A DNA stretch of 64,000 nt from Anaerocolumna cellulosilytica (GCF_014218335.1 NZ_AP023367.1:869501-933500); one strand, 5' to 3'. Positions 44,108 through 53,912 are shown, numbered from the stretch's first letter. Notes: generated from the letters alone by a model not told the origin. Program-made: numbers and translations.

Positions 44108-45016
44108 ATGGAATTGAACTATATTCGGGAACATTTTCGTTTTGAAGAAGGCTTTCGGTTCCAGCTATTTGAAACAAACGCCAGACAGGATACCATCCAT
44201 TGTCACGATTGTCTTGAAATCAATTATGTCAAGCATGGAAAGGGACATTATATCATAGAGCAGCAGATGTATCCCATTGAACCAGGTGATATTTTCATTA
44301 TAAACAATGCAGAACGGCATATGGCAGTACATGGTGAGGATTTTACTATTATGGTGCTGGTATTTGACAGCCGGTTTGTGTGGGAAAACCCCAAGGAATA
44401 TGACTATCTGGAACCTTTTTTTAATCGGAATACGCAGTTTTCTAATCGTATTCCGGGTGGAAATGAACATTATTTGGAACTTTGTGAACACCTGTTTAAG
44501 ATAAACAAAGAATACCGGGAGAAAAAAGAGGGCTGGCAATTGGTGGTAAAGGCGGCAGTACTGCTGTTTCTGGCAATCCTCTACCGCTACTGCAAGGCAA
44601 ACCATGAGCTTGGAGGAGAAGGTAAGAACATCTATAGGCAATATGAGAGGATGAATCCTGTTCTTGACTATATTCAGGAAAATTATAGAGAGCAGATTGT
44701 ACTTGAGGATTTGGCGAAGCGGGCGATGTTAAATAAGACCTATATGTGTACTTTCTTTAAGGAGGTTATGGATATGACCATTTTTGAATATATCCAGAAG
44801 GTACGAATTAACCATAGCTGCCGACTTTTGCGAACTACGGAAGAATCTATCACGGAGATTGCTCTGCTCTCGGGGTACAATGGTTTATCCTATTTTAACC
44901 GTGCCTTTAAGGAATTGTTGGGGGTGACCCCAAAACAGTACCGAAAAAAATCCAAAGATAGTGCAAGTATTGCGAAATTAAGAGAAAGCAAAGAAGCAGG
45001 AGAATTGTTAAGATAA
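44108..45016 (+). CDS. AraC family regulator of the glycosidase locus
   Basis: The regulator has an N-terminal cupin domain (HCHDCLEINYVKHGKGHYII and IEPGDIFIINNAERH) and a C-terminal AraC helix-turn-helix pair (QIVLEDLAKRAMLNKTYMC, ITEIALLSGYNGLSYFNRAF, GVTPKQYRK). GGAGGG lies immediately before the ATG at 44108; a TTG at 44114, six bases beyond it, may be the true start. It sits inside the glycosidase run and probably activates it in response to a sugar. Confidence 0.87.
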   Translation: MELNYIREHFRFEEGFRFQLFETNARQDTIHCHDCLEINYVKHGKGHYIIEQQMYPIEPGDIFIINNAERHMAVHGEDFTIMVLVFDSRFVWENPKEYDYLEPFFNRNTQFSNRIPGGNEHYLELCEHLFKINKEYREKKEGWQLVVKAAVLLFLAILYRYCKANHELGGEGKNIYRQYERMNPVLDYIQENYREQIVLEDLAKRAMLNKTYMCTFFKEVMDMTIFEYIQKVRINHSCRLLRTTEESITEIALLSGYNGLSYFNRAFKELLGVTPKQYRKKSKDSASIAKLRESKEAGELLR

Positions 45017-45197
45017 AAGTATAAAATGCAATGTAAGCTATAGATTGGTTTATATAGTGAGAAACTTAAGACAAGTTTAATTGCCGGCATAACGGCAGAA
45101 TAAGTTGAGAAGAAAAGCATTTTTCAACCGGCAAAAAGCACAGAGGGTGCTTTTCGTTCAGTATTTGTAGCCGCTGAAGCGGCAGATGGAGGTTATT

Positions 45198-46280
45198 ATG
45201 AGCAAAAAATGGAATTTAGGTGTGTTGGGACTTGGAGAAGGAAGAAGCATTATATCAGCAGCACAAAGGAGTGAGTTATGGACATTGGGTAATATTTGTG
45301 ACTTAAATGAAGAGTTGTGTAAGGAAAGATGCCAGGAATTTGGCTTTTCAAAGTATACCCTAAGTTACGAAGAAATGTTACAGGATAAGGACATTGACGT
45401 AATCGGTATCTATACTCCTGACCAACTCCATGCAAAACATATAAAAATGGCATTAGAAGCCGGAAAGCATGTAATATGTACGAAACCATTAATGGTATCC
45501 TTAGACGAGGCTAATGAACTGTTAGAAGTGCAGAGAAGAACAGGAAAGGCTGTATTCGTGGGACAGAGTTCCAGATATTTTGAGCCAATCAAGCGACAGA
45601 GAGAAGACTACGACGCAGGAAAACACGGGGAATTAGATTCCATAGAAACCCACTATATCAGTGATGCCAGATGGTTTTTAGAAAAAAACTGGAGTCATCA
45701 GGCAGGTTTTTCCTGGATGTACAATTTTATGATTCATGCAGTCGATTTGGCAGCCTGGTATTTACCAGATATAGAGGATGTATATGGTGTTGGAGTAACC
45801 AGTGAAAATACAAAAGCCTATAACTTAACGGTACCGGATACCATGAAATTCATACTAAAGGATAAAAACGGAAGAAGTGCCGCAGTAAATGGGATCTATG
45901 CCCTGCCGACCCTTGGAAGTGCTGTAGAACAATCTATTAGCTGTACTTTAAGAGGGACTAAGGGTATCAGCCGTTCCGGCTATCCCAAACTAAAATATTA
46001 TACGAATTTCCAGCCGATTCAAAAAACAGCAGAGCTGCATACCTATGATGAAAAACATCCTTATTATTTCCGTTTTGAACAGGAAAGTCATCACGCAGGA
46101 GAGTACCAGAACTATATTGAATACTTTGCACAATGTATGAATAACGGAGCGACTCCAAAGCCTGACTTGACCGAAGGAATTCACACACTTGCTATTATGG
46201 AAGCGATGGAGGAATCCATGAAGACAGGAATGGTAACAAAGATTTCGGAAGTACTTAAGAGAAGGAATATAAGCCTATGA
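45198..46280 (+). CDS. Gfo/Idh/MocA family oxidoreductase
   Basis: The 360-residue protein has an N-terminal Rossmann fold (LGVLGLGEGRSIISAA), the DVIGIYTPDQLHAKHI strand-helix, and VICTKPLMVSLDEANELL, where the usual EKP motif reads TKP with lysine kept. It is an NAD(P)-dependent enzyme on sugars or sugar acids. GGAGG at 45188-45192 fits the ATG at 45198 rather than the ATG at 45186. The stop overlaps the next start (ATGA), so it is coupled to the glycosidase at 46277 and may act on its product. Confidence 0.87.
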   Translation: MSKKWNLGVLGLGEGRSIISAAQRSELWTLGNICDLNEELCKERCQEFGFSKYTLSYEEMLQDKDIDVIGIYTPDQLHAKHIKMALEAGKHVICTKPLMVSLDEANELLEVQRRTGKAVFVGQSSRYFEPIKRQREDYDAGKHGELDSIETHYISDARWFLEKNWSHQAGFSWMYNFMIHAVDLAAWYLPDIEDVYGVGVTSENTKAYNLTVPDTMKFILKDKNGRSAAVNGIYALPTLGSAVEQSISCTLRGTKGISRSGYPKLKYYTNFQPIQKTAELHTYDEKHPYYFRFEQESHHAGEYQNYIEYFAQCMNNGATPKPDLTEGIHTLAIMEAMEESMKTGMVTKISEVLKRRNISL

Positions 46281-49018
46281 TAAATAGTTCGTTAAATAAT
46301 TTAAAACAAGTAACCATTATTCAGGGACAAAAGGATAAAAAGAGATTACAGTTTGCCATTAAGAAGCTTTCAGAAGTACTAGCAGCATTAGGTTTTGAAG
46401 TAACCTATGTTAAGGAAGAAACTCTTAAAGGTTACAATAACTACAGGGAATTACAGGGAGAAAAGATATATATAGGCTGTAAAGAGGATACTTTTACAAC
46501 CTGGCTGACGGAGAAAGAGCTATTAATCTATCATTCTTTTATACCGGAGGGAGAGGGATTTTACCTTGGTACCTGTCCGGCAAGGTTAACTGTAGTATCC
46601 GGCGGCTCTGATACGGGAGCGTTATATGGCACTTTGGAACTGATAGAGAGAATTGAAGAAGAGGCAATGATACCCAGGGAACTTGCTTTTTATGATAAAC
46701 CTGCATTTAAGTTAAGAGGTCCGTCTCTTGGTCTTCAATTGACAAAAATTGAACCGCCCAGATTAACTTATGAATACCCAATAACGCCCGGACGTTTTCC
46801 TTGGTTTTATGACAAAGCCATGTGGCAGGAATTCCTTGATATGATGTTAAAGGAAAGGTGTAATATCCTTTATATCTGGAGTGGACATCCCTTTTCCTCC
46901 TTAGTAAAGGTAGCGGATTATCCGGAAGCGTTAGAAGTATCGGAGGAGGATTACCAATTAAATCATGAAGTATTTGCCTGGTTGACAGAGGAATGTGACA
47001 AAAGGGGTATCTGGGTAGTATTAAAATTCTATAACATACATATCCCCTATCCCTTTGCAAAGCATCATAACCTGGAGCTTCTTCAAAGCAAGATAACACC
47101 ATTAGTAGCGGATTATACAGCAAAATCTATCATCGAATTCATTAAGGCATTTCCAAATATCGGACTTATGGTATGCTTAGGGGAAGCTTTACGAGGAAAT
47201 CAAAATAAAACAGAATGGTTTGTAGATACTATTCTTCCGGCAGTAAAAGAGGGAATCAAACAGGCAGGCATAAAAGAAGAACCGCCCATTATCTTGAGAG
47301 GTCATGATTGTGATCCGGTAGATGCTATGAATAAGGCTGTGCAAAGCTATTCCAATCTTTATACCATGTGGAAATACAATGGAGAGAGCTTAACAACCTA
47401 TTATCCCAAGGGAAACTGGCAAAAAATTCACCAGTCCTTAAGCAACCTTGGGACAACACACATAATCAATGTGCATATATTAGCGGATTTAGAACCCTTC
47501 CGTTTTCAAGCACCGTTCTTTATCCAAAAATGCGTGCAGGCATCCAAGAACCGCCTGGGAGCCAACGGCTTACATTTATATCCTCTATTTTACTGGGATT
47601 GGCCTTATTCACCGGATAAGACAGAACCTCGTCTAAAACAGTTAGATAGAGATTACATCTGGTTTAAAGCATGGTTTCGGTATGCCTGGAACCCTGACAG
47701 GGATGAAAGAGATGAGAAAAGATACTGGGCGGAAGTATATGCAAAGTATTACGGCACGAATTTAGAAGGCGGAAGACTTTTGATGGAAGCTATGGAAAGT
47801 GCCGGAGAATGTGCACCTAAAATTCTTGGCAGAATCGGGATTACAGAAGGTAACAGACAGACCCTAAGTCTTGGTATGTCCATGAGTCAGTTAACCAATG
47901 TAACCAGATACCGCCCTAATAAAGAACTTTGGTATTCCGTAGCGCGTACCGGAGAACAGCCGGAGGACTATATTGAGAAAGAGCTAAACGGGGAAACTCA
48001 TTTTGGAGAAACACCTTATGATATGATTTCAGATGTATCCTACTTTGCAAAGCGAGCTTTCGACAAATGCGAAGAGGCAAAGGTGCATTTCTCGCCAGAC
48101 AATCAGGAATTCTTAAGAATCTGTAAGGATGTAAAAGCGATTTACCTGATGAGTGAAAGCTATAATGAAAAGCTTAAAGGGGCTATGAAAATACTAAAAT
48201 ACAAATACACAATGGATTCGAACTGTATGGGGGATATAAGCTTGCTTCAGGAAGCACTTCCATATATGGAGAACAGTTTATCTCTTTACAGGCAGCTGGC
48301 ACAGCTTACAGAGGAAACCTATCTCTATGCCAACAGCATGCAGACACCCCAGCGTAAAATACCATTTCCTAACGGAGAAACCTATGGACATTGGATACAG
48401 TGTCTGCCGGAATATGAAAAAGAGCTTTGTAATTACAAAGAGCACCTTAAGAACTTAGAAAATGGTATACTTCCGGGAAATACAGAGGAGAACACAGACC
48501 ATATAACAGCTCTTTCAGAGGTACCTTTTGCGCTATTATCACCAACCTGCGAGACCTATACCATAGAGAAGAAAAACAGTGTTTTTACAGACTGTGAGTT
48601 TAAGATTCAAAACCTTGCCCCCGAAATCACCGGTCTTACCGGAATTCGCCTTGGTCTTGGAGAAGCCATTGAAAAAGGTGTTACCGTACAGATAGAACTT
48701 TCCGAAGACAGCCAGATACTGATAGGTTATATGAAAGCAAAGGGAGTGGAGTGGTTACAGGTGCCGGATTTAGAAACCAACACCCATGCCGATGACAGAG
48801 GTGGTCTCTCACCAGTCTATACCAATGCCTTAAAGGCAGAAGGCTGTCCTCCCATTGACATTCATGCTTTCCAGTATGAGAAGGGAACGCATGAAATCTA
48901 TCTTGGCACTGGAGCCTTTGTGATTGCAGGTGTTGTACCAAAGGCTGTAAAGCTGGTACCAAGAAATGCAGGTTTGGCAGGAGAAGGACTGGATACTTTA
49001 GACTGGTTGTACGAATAG
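46277..49018 (+). CDS. Large putative glycosidase, alpha-glucuronidase/GH20b-like layout
   Basis: The 913-residue protein opens with an alpha/beta domain like those before the barrel in GH20, GH67 and GH115 enzymes (SGGSDTGALYGTLELIERI near residue 115). A barrel-like region follows: FKLRGPSLGLQL, WQEFLDMMLKERCNILYIWSG, ECDKRGIWVVLKFYNIHIPYP, LMVCLGEALRGN and LHLYPLFYWDWPYS. The C-terminal part is beta-rich. I cannot place it in a numbered family. Acidic residues in GEALRG and YWDWPYS are candidate catalytic residues. It is coupled to the Gfo/Idh gene and lacks a signal peptide. Confidence 0.55.
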   Translation: MINSSLNNLKQVTIIQGQKDKKRLQFAIKKLSEVLAALGFEVTYVKEETLKGYNNYRELQGEKIYIGCKEDTFTTWLTEKELLIYHSFIPEGEGFYLGTCPARLTVVSGGSDTGALYGTLELIERIEEEAMIPRELAFYDKPAFKLRGPSLGLQLTKIEPPRLTYEYPITPGRFPWFYDKAMWQEFLDMMLKERCNILYIWSGHPFSSLVKVADYPEALEVSEEDYQLNHEVFAWLTEECDKRGIWVVLKFYNIHIPYPFAKHHNLELLQSKITPLVADYTAKSIIEFIKAFPNIGLMVCLGEALRGNQNKTEWFVDTILPAVKEGIKQAGIKEEPPIILRGHDCDPVDAMNKAVQSYSNLYTMWKYNGESLTTYYPKGNWQKIHQSLSNLGTTHIINVHILADLEPFRFQAPFFIQKCVQASKNRLGANGLHLYPLFYWDWPYSPDKTEPRLKQLDRDYIWFKAWFRYAWNPDRDERDEKRYWAEVYAKYYGTNLEGGRLLMEAMESAGECAPKILGRIGITEGNRQTLSLGMSMSQLTNVTRYRPNKELWYSVARTGEQPEDYIEKELNGETHFGETPYDMISDVSYFAKRAFDKCEEAKVHFSPDNQEFLRICKDVKAIYLMSESYNEKLKGAMKILKYKYTMDSNCMGDISLLQEALPYMENSLSLYRQLAQLTEETYLYANSMQTPQRKIPFPNGETYGHWIQCLPEYEKELCNYKEHLKNLENGILPGNTEENTDHITALSEVPFALLSPTCETYTIEKKNSVFTDCEFKIQNLAPEITGLTGIRLGLGEAIEKGVTVQIELSEDSQILIGYMKAKGVEWLQVPDLETNTHADDRGGLSPVYTNALKAEGCPPIDIHAFQYEKGTHEIYLGTGAFVIAGVVPKAVKLVPRNAGLAGEGLDTLDWLYE

Positions 49019-49135
49019 AGGAAGGTCTATTATAATTCGGGAGTCAAGAACCCTGCTTTTTATATTGAACCTGCAACTCGCTCAAAGTCAAAAGACTCAT
49101 GTTTCAATTTCAATGTATAAAAGGGAGGAACAGGA

Positions 49136-50479
49136 ATGGACAAAAAGCAGCCAAGGGAAATGACAGGCGCAGAACTAAAATCCATGTTGAAAAGCAGTAT
49201 TAATTTTAAAAGCCTTGGAGGCTTAAAAAGCCCGGAACTAAAACTTTCACCGGAAGACCTTACATGGTGGCGGGATGCGAAAATCGGAATGTTCTTTCAC
49301 TGGGGACTTTATTCTATCTTAGGCAGAGGGGAATGGGCAAGATTTAACGAACAGATTCCTAAGGATGAATATGAAGCACTTGCAGAGGAATTTAATCCTA
49401 AAGATTTTTCAATGAAGGAATTAACAGGACTTGCTAAAGACTTTGGAGCAAAATACATGGTTATGGTAACAAGACACCATGACGGTTTTGCCCTCTGGGA
49501 CAGTCCCGGCAGTTATGAAGGGTTTACAAGCTATAATACCGGCTCAAAACGAGACTTTGTAAAGGAATATACAGAAGCTTGCAGAGAAGACGGTCTGAAG
49601 GTGGGCGTGTATTATTCCCCTATGGACTGGCGTTTTCCGGGATATTTTGACCCGGAAGGGCTGCCGGACAATGCCCTTTTAATGAAAAAGCAATGCTATG
49701 ATCAGGTGAGGGAATTATGCAGTAATTACGGACAGATAGATATTATGTGGTATGACGGGGGCTGGCTTGCCCACAAAGGCAGTGATACCTCTAGTGCTTG
49801 GTTCTGGGAACCTATTAAACTAAATAAAATCGTCCGTGAATATAATCCAAAAACTATAATCAATCCCCGCTCCGGTTGGGAAGGAGATTTCTACTGTGAT
49901 GAAGGCTCACATGAAATCAAAGGAGGCATAATACCGGTACCCTGGGAAAAGAACATGTGTGTATGCAGCGGAAGCTCCTGGGGCTGGATGGCAGAAGATC
50001 CTGTATCAGACTTTGACTGGTTAATACAGATGATGGTGAATGTTGTATGCCGTGATGGTAACTGGCTGGTGAATGTTGCCCCGGATAAGAATGGAAAGTT
50101 ATCCGAAGAGGTTACAAGCCGTATCAGGGAAATCGGACAGTGGTTGGCAAAGAACGGAGAAAGTATATACAGCACCAGGGGAGGCCCTATGGAGCCTGTA
50201 GATGGAGTGTACGGAACTACTTACAGAGAGAATAACATCTATCTGCATGTACTTGACCGTCAAGCATTTGCTAAGCTTTCTCTTCCGGGTATCACCCATA
50301 AGATACTTTCTTGTGAAACTCTTGATGGGGTAAGCTGTTTCTTTACACAGAACACAAATCAGGTAAAGATAGAGCTTCCCAATCTACCGGAGGCACCGGA
50401 TTATATTATAAAACTTACTCTGGATGCCAAGGTAGAGAAAAATGAGGACAGTCAGATTTATTTTACTGGGAAAGAGTAA
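49136..50479 (+). CDS. Alpha-L-fucosidase, GH29
   Basis: The 447-residue enzyme has GH29 features: WWRDAKIGMFFHWGLYSI, VTRHHDGFALWDSP, VGVYYSPMDWRFP and IDIMWYDGGW, whose aspartate is the expected nucleophile, then NPRSGWEGDFYCDEG. A C-terminal beta domain follows. It has no signal peptide, pointing to fucose removal from oligosaccharides in the cytoplasm. GGGAGGAACAGG precedes the start. It lies between the large glycosidase and the GH42 gene in one direction with short gaps. Confidence 0.9.
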   Translation: MDKKQPREMTGAELKSMLKSSINFKSLGGLKSPELKLSPEDLTWWRDAKIGMFFHWGLYSILGRGEWARFNEQIPKDEYEALAEEFNPKDFSMKELTGLAKDFGAKYMVMVTRHHDGFALWDSPGSYEGFTSYNTGSKRDFVKEYTEACREDGLKVGVYYSPMDWRFPGYFDPEGLPDNALLMKKQCYDQVRELCSNYGQIDIMWYDGGWLAHKGSDTSSAWFWEPIKLNKIVREYNPKTIINPRSGWEGDFYCDEGSHEIKGGIIPVPWEKNMCVCSGSSWGWMAEDPVSDFDWLIQMMVNVVCRDGNWLVNVAPDKNGKLSEEVTSRIREIGQWLAKNGESIYSTRGGPMEPVDGVYGTTYRENNIYLHVLDRQAFAKLSLPGITHKILSCETLDGVSCFFTQNTNQVKIELPNLPEAPDYIIKLTLDAKVEKNEDSQIYFTGKE

Positions 50480-50523
50480 GAGAATAAGCCTGTAGCTTAA
50501 GATTTACAGGTAGCGGAAAGGAC

Positions 50524-52572
50524 ATGGTTAATAATATGTATTATGGCGTTTCTTATTACCCGGAACATAAAACAAAAGAAGAACTGACACATGACATGAA
50601 TCTTCTGAAAGAATCAGGAATTAATACCGTAAGAATGGGGGAATTTGCCTGGTGCAGATTTGAACCTATTGAAGGCGAATATTACTTTGAATGGCTTGAT
50701 GAAGTGGTGGAGGAATTAGGGAAGTGCGGAATCAAAACGATTGTCTGTACCCCTACGGCCTGCCCTCCTGCCTGGCTGGTAGAAAAACATCCCGACCTAT
50801 TATATATGGATAACCGGGGAATAAGAAGACCCTTTGGAGGACGGAGACATTATTGTTACAATCATAAAGCTTATAGAGAATACTCAAGACGCATTGCAGA
50901 GGAAATCGGTAAGCATTATGGGCAGAATCCATATGTAGCAGGCTTTCAGTTAGATAATGAGCCGGCACAGGAGGGCACTGGAAGATGTACCTGTCCGGTA
51001 TGCCGGGAAAAATTCAGAAACTGGCTGATGGTAAAATACAAAACGATAGAAGCATTCAATCAGCGCAGCGGTGGTATCTTCTGGTCACAGGAATATAACT
51101 CCTTTCAACAGATAAATCCTCCGGTGAATACTATAGAAGTAGGAGCTATGCAGTCTATTAATGCTTTTTATGAGAATCCTACGATTCGTCTGGAATTTGA
51201 AAGGTTCTCCAGTGACAGCCAGATAGAATATCAGGATATTCAGACAGAAATCCTAAGAGCTTATACAGCTCTGCCTATCACCACCAATGGCACGGGACTG
51301 GCAACCAACAGCATCGATTATTACAAAAGTACAAAAGCCTTAAGTAATTATGCTTTTGACTATTATCCCGGTTTAAGGAATCAGGCAGTCGATTCCTTTC
51401 CTTATGCCTTTGCCAGAGGGGTTAAGGAGGGAGCACCTTTTTGGGTACTTGAATTCATGTCAGGCGGCGGGCACCGCTTAAGCGGTTCTGGCAGATTACA
51501 GCCAAATCCCGGTGCCTTAAAGCAGGCAGTCATGCAAAGCTTTGCCCATGGCGCAGATATGATGCTGCACTTTCAATTCAGAAGCTTTCCCATAGGAGCG
51601 GAACAACTTAATTACGCCATCGTTGACTTAGACGGAGTGCCTCGGAGAAGGTACTTTGAAATGAAGGATACGGCGCAGGAATTAAAGCAGCTTGAGAAAC
51701 TAGGAGCCGCAGAATTTAGGAACCAAGCAGCCATCTGCTTTGATTATGATACCCACTGGGCACTACGTATAAAACCGGTAAATGACCCGGTATATCATTA
51801 CTTAAATTATTGTACTGCCTTTTACCAAAGGTTAAGTGAAGCAGGGGTAAATGCCGACGTAATATCCTTAGAACAGAACTTTAATAAGTATAAGCTTTTA
51901 ATTCTGCCCTCTGCCTTTCTTCTTGACAAAAAATACCGGAAGAAATTAAAGGACTACGTAAAGCATGGAGGAATTTTAATTGCTACGTTCTTAACCAGTG
52001 TAAAAAATGAAGATAATGTAGGCTATACAGAAACCCTTCCGGCAGGACTAACAGACCTTTTTGGAGTTAGTGTAGAGGAGGTGGAGCCGGTTTTTGACAG
52101 GAACAAAACCTCCGTCAGGCTGACAACAAAGGCCGGCTATAAAGATAGTGCCGACAGTATGTGGAGTGAACTGTTAGCAGCTACAGAAGACAAAACTGCT
52201 TTGTTCATGGCTTCCTATCTGGAAGATTATAAAACCGGAGCGGGTGTATTTTCAAAGAATGCATACGGAGAAGGCTTTGCTTATTACCTGGGAACAGAAC
52301 TGGACAAAGAGACCATGAGGGATTTTCTTACAGAGGTATGTACGGAACATGGATTATTTAAAAACCCTATAACTGCCAAAGGAGCAGGAGAGGGATTAGA
52401 AGTAGTTCATCGGACTTATGAAGGGAAGGACTTATATTATATCTTTAATTTTAGTGGTAAGGAGTTAAAGATTGATTGTCCCGGATGTTACAGGGATTGT
52501 GTAAGCAAAGAAAAAATAACCGATAGCTGTGTGATAGAAAGAAGTGGGTATAGAGTGTTACTTACGGAGTAG
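50524..52572 (+). CDS. Beta-galactosidase, GH42
   Basis: The 682-residue enzyme starts YYGVSYYPEH, with GINTVRMGEFAWCRFEP typical of GH42. The acid/base Glu is in GFQLDNEPA and the nucleophile in FWVLEFMSGG. A four-cysteine zinc-like knot is suggested by GRCTCPVCREKF and the earlier cysteines, as in several GH42 proteins. The trimerisation and C-terminal beta domains are present. It removes terminal beta-galactose (or alpha-arabinose in some members). No signal peptide. It ends the glycosidase run, followed by a strong terminator. Confidence 0.9.
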   Translation: MVNNMYYGVSYYPEHKTKEELTHDMNLLKESGINTVRMGEFAWCRFEPIEGEYYFEWLDEVVEELGKCGIKTIVCTPTACPPAWLVEKHPDLLYMDNRGIRRPFGGRRHYCYNHKAYREYSRRIAEEIGKHYGQNPYVAGFQLDNEPAQEGTGRCTCPVCREKFRNWLMVKYKTIEAFNQRSGGIFWSQEYNSFQQINPPVNTIEVGAMQSINAFYENPTIRLEFERFSSDSQIEYQDIQTEILRAYTALPITTNGTGLATNSIDYYKSTKALSNYAFDYYPGLRNQAVDSFPYAFARGVKEGAPFWVLEFMSGGGHRLSGSGRLQPNPGALKQAVMQSFAHGADMMLHFQFRSFPIGAEQLNYAIVDLDGVPRRRYFEMKDTAQELKQLEKLGAAEFRNQAAICFDYDTHWALRIKPVNDPVYHYLNYCTAFYQRLSEAGVNADVISLEQNFNKYKLLILPSAFLLDKKYRKKLKDYVKHGGILIATFLTSVKNEDNVGYTETLPAGLTDLFGVSVEEVEPVFDRNKTSVRLTTKAGYKDSADSMWSELLAATEDKTALFMASYLEDYKTGAGVFSKNAYGEGFAYYLGTELDKETMRDFLTEVCTEHGLFKNPITAKGAGEGLEVVHRTYEGKDLYYIFNFSGKELKIDCPGCYRDCVSKEKITDSCVIERSGYRVLLTE

Positions 52573-52591
52573 TTTCATTTCATATAAAAAT

Positions 52592-52640
52592 AAAAGCAGC
52601 AGAGTGATTTTAGTAGGAAAATTACTCTGCTGCTTTTTGT
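52592..52640. terminator. Bidirectional terminator after GH42
   Basis: AAAAGCAGCAGAGT (52592-52605) pairs perfectly with ACTCTGCTGCTTTT (52623-52636), and inner bases extend the stem. T runs follow on both strands. It separates the glycosidase run from the convergent HxlR gene. Confidence 0.82.
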
Positions 52641-52661
52641 AACGTCTGATTGTCTTCTGAT

Positions 52662-53003
52662 TTATTTATTTTGATTCTTTGCGCCCCATTCGCATAATCC
52701 TTCCAAAACAGGTAAGAGCGTTTCTGCCTTAGCGGTCAGACGGTACTCAACTTTAGGAGGAATTTGGGGATACTCTTTTCGGTCTATCAAGCCGTCTAAT
52801 TCCAATTCTTTTAGTTGCGAACTCAATACTTTAAATGTAATCGAGCCAATTTGCCTTTTTAGGTCATTAAAGCGGACTGGCTGATTTTCTGCCAAAAGGT
52901 ATATGATAACCATTTTCCATTTACCGCCAATCACTGACAAGGTGTATCCAAAAGGTGTATCTTTAATATTTTTTACTTGTCCCTTATATGCAGACATTCC
53001 CAT
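52662..53003 (-). CDS. HxlR family transcriptional regulator
   Basis: The 113-residue protein has the HxlR winged-helix pattern: PFGYTLSVIGGKWKMVIIYLL, RFNDLKRQIGSITFKVLSSQLKELELDGLI and PPKVEYRLTAKAETLLPVLEGLCEWG. Unlike redox-sensing members it has no cysteine near the N terminus in the standard place, so the signal is unknown. It is divergent from the RidA-like gene at 53109, with a palindrome between them, and probably controls that gene and itself. Confidence 0.87.
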   Translation of the reverse strand: MGMSAYKGQVKNIKDTPFGYTLSVIGGKWKMVIIYLLAENQPVRFNDLKRQIGSITFKVLSSQLKELELDGLIDRKEYPQIPPKVEYRLTAKAETLLPVLEGLCEWGAKNQNK

Positions 53004-53023
53004 AACTGACGCTATCCTTTCTA

Positions 53024-53052
53024 ATAGTACCTTACAATGATGTGCGTACTAT
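53024..53052. promoter_or_regulatory. Palindrome between HxlR and RidA-like genes
   Basis: ATAGTAC (53024-53030) and GTACTAT (53046-53052) form 7-bp inverted arms with a 15-base centre, between the two divergent starts. It is a plausible HxlR operator; spacing and position are the only evidence. Confidence 0.45.
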
Positions 53053-53108
53053 ATTTCTATTCCCAGTCTTGTTATACTGAATTTACTTTAAAGCAGAGGA
53101 GAGAAAAA

Positions 53109-53492
53109 ATGGCTAACATTAAAACTTATAATCATAATCTTTGGGATCATGGCATTTCCCAAGCCTACAGCGTTAATGGCACAATCTATATCTCTGGGCA
53201 ATTTTCCCACGATTTGGAGGGCACATTTATAGGCGAGGGTGATATTGAAATGCAATCTCGCCAGACATTTAAAAATATCGACCAGGTGCTAGCGGAATTT
53301 GGTGTCACGAAATACAACCTCGCTTATGTGGAAATTTATCTGGCCGATGCTAGTAATCACTCGGATTCCGTCATTAAGTTGTTTAAGGAATACTTAGGAC
53401 AGCACCGTCCGGCGGGAACACTTGTAGGAGTGCCGTACTTTGCTTTTCCGGCACAATTAATTGAAATAAGTGCTGTCGCATATATAAACTAA
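53109..53492 (+). CDS. RidA/YjgF family protein lacking the usual catalytic arginine
   Basis: The 127-residue protein has the family fold markers: DHGISQAYSVNGTIYISGQ, TFKNIDQVLAEFGVTKYNLAYVEIYL and LIEISAVAYI at the C terminus. In RidA enamine/imine deaminases an arginine follows proline-alanine in the late loop; here the loop reads RPAGTLVGV, with glycine instead. It is therefore probably not a classical deaminase but another Rid subfamily. GAGGAGAG precedes the ATG at 53109. It is divergent from the HxlR gene. Confidence 0.8.
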   Translation: MANIKTYNHNLWDHGISQAYSVNGTIYISGQFSHDLEGTFIGEGDIEMQSRQTFKNIDQVLAEFGVTKYNLAYVEIYLADASNHSDSVIKLFKEYLGQHRPAGTLVGVPYFAFPAQLIEISAVAYIN

Positions 53493-53501
53493 CGTATAAA
53501 G

Positions 53502-53540
53502 TAATCCCTACCGGGCAGTCAGGTGGGGATTATTTTTTAT
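53502..53540 (+). terminator. Terminator after the RidA-like gene
   Basis: TAATCCCTACC (53502-53512) pairs with GGTGGGGATTA (53522-53532) with one mismatch, followed by TTTTTT. Confidence 0.65.
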
Positions 53541-53912
53541 TTTATAGGAAAGTGCTCCGCATATCCTATAAAATAAAAGCCCTCCGGGGGATCGCAAATA
53601 CGCTGATAAGGAAATTATTGCTATGCAAACGCGCAACGCAAGAGAGTTCGCATGCGAGCTCTCTGTTCTAAGAACATCAAAGGTTTCTGCTGTTTATATA
53701 GGAAAATTATACTCTATAATAGTTAAGAAAACAATGAATTTGAAATGGCAACTTTACAAAAGTTATGTTCCTTACTTATTATAAAAGCTCCGAAACGGCA
53801 GAATATTACCGTTTCGGAGCTTTGTATATAGATTGCTTGTCTTTCCTTATTCAGGTCAAGTATCATAGAATAAATCTTATCAAGTTTAAGTTTTCAACGT
53901 TGGGTTGCGTTC
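53541..53912. other. Intergenic region with a strong hairpin
   Basis: No gene was found in these 370 bases. The main element is a 15-bp perfect stem, AAAGCTCCGAAACGG (53784-53798) with CCGTTTCGGAGCTTT (53809-53823), probably the terminator of the minus-strand AraC-lipoprotein gene that ends at 53913. A short CATGCGAGCTCTC stretch near 53652 is also partly self-complementary. Confidence 0.6.
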
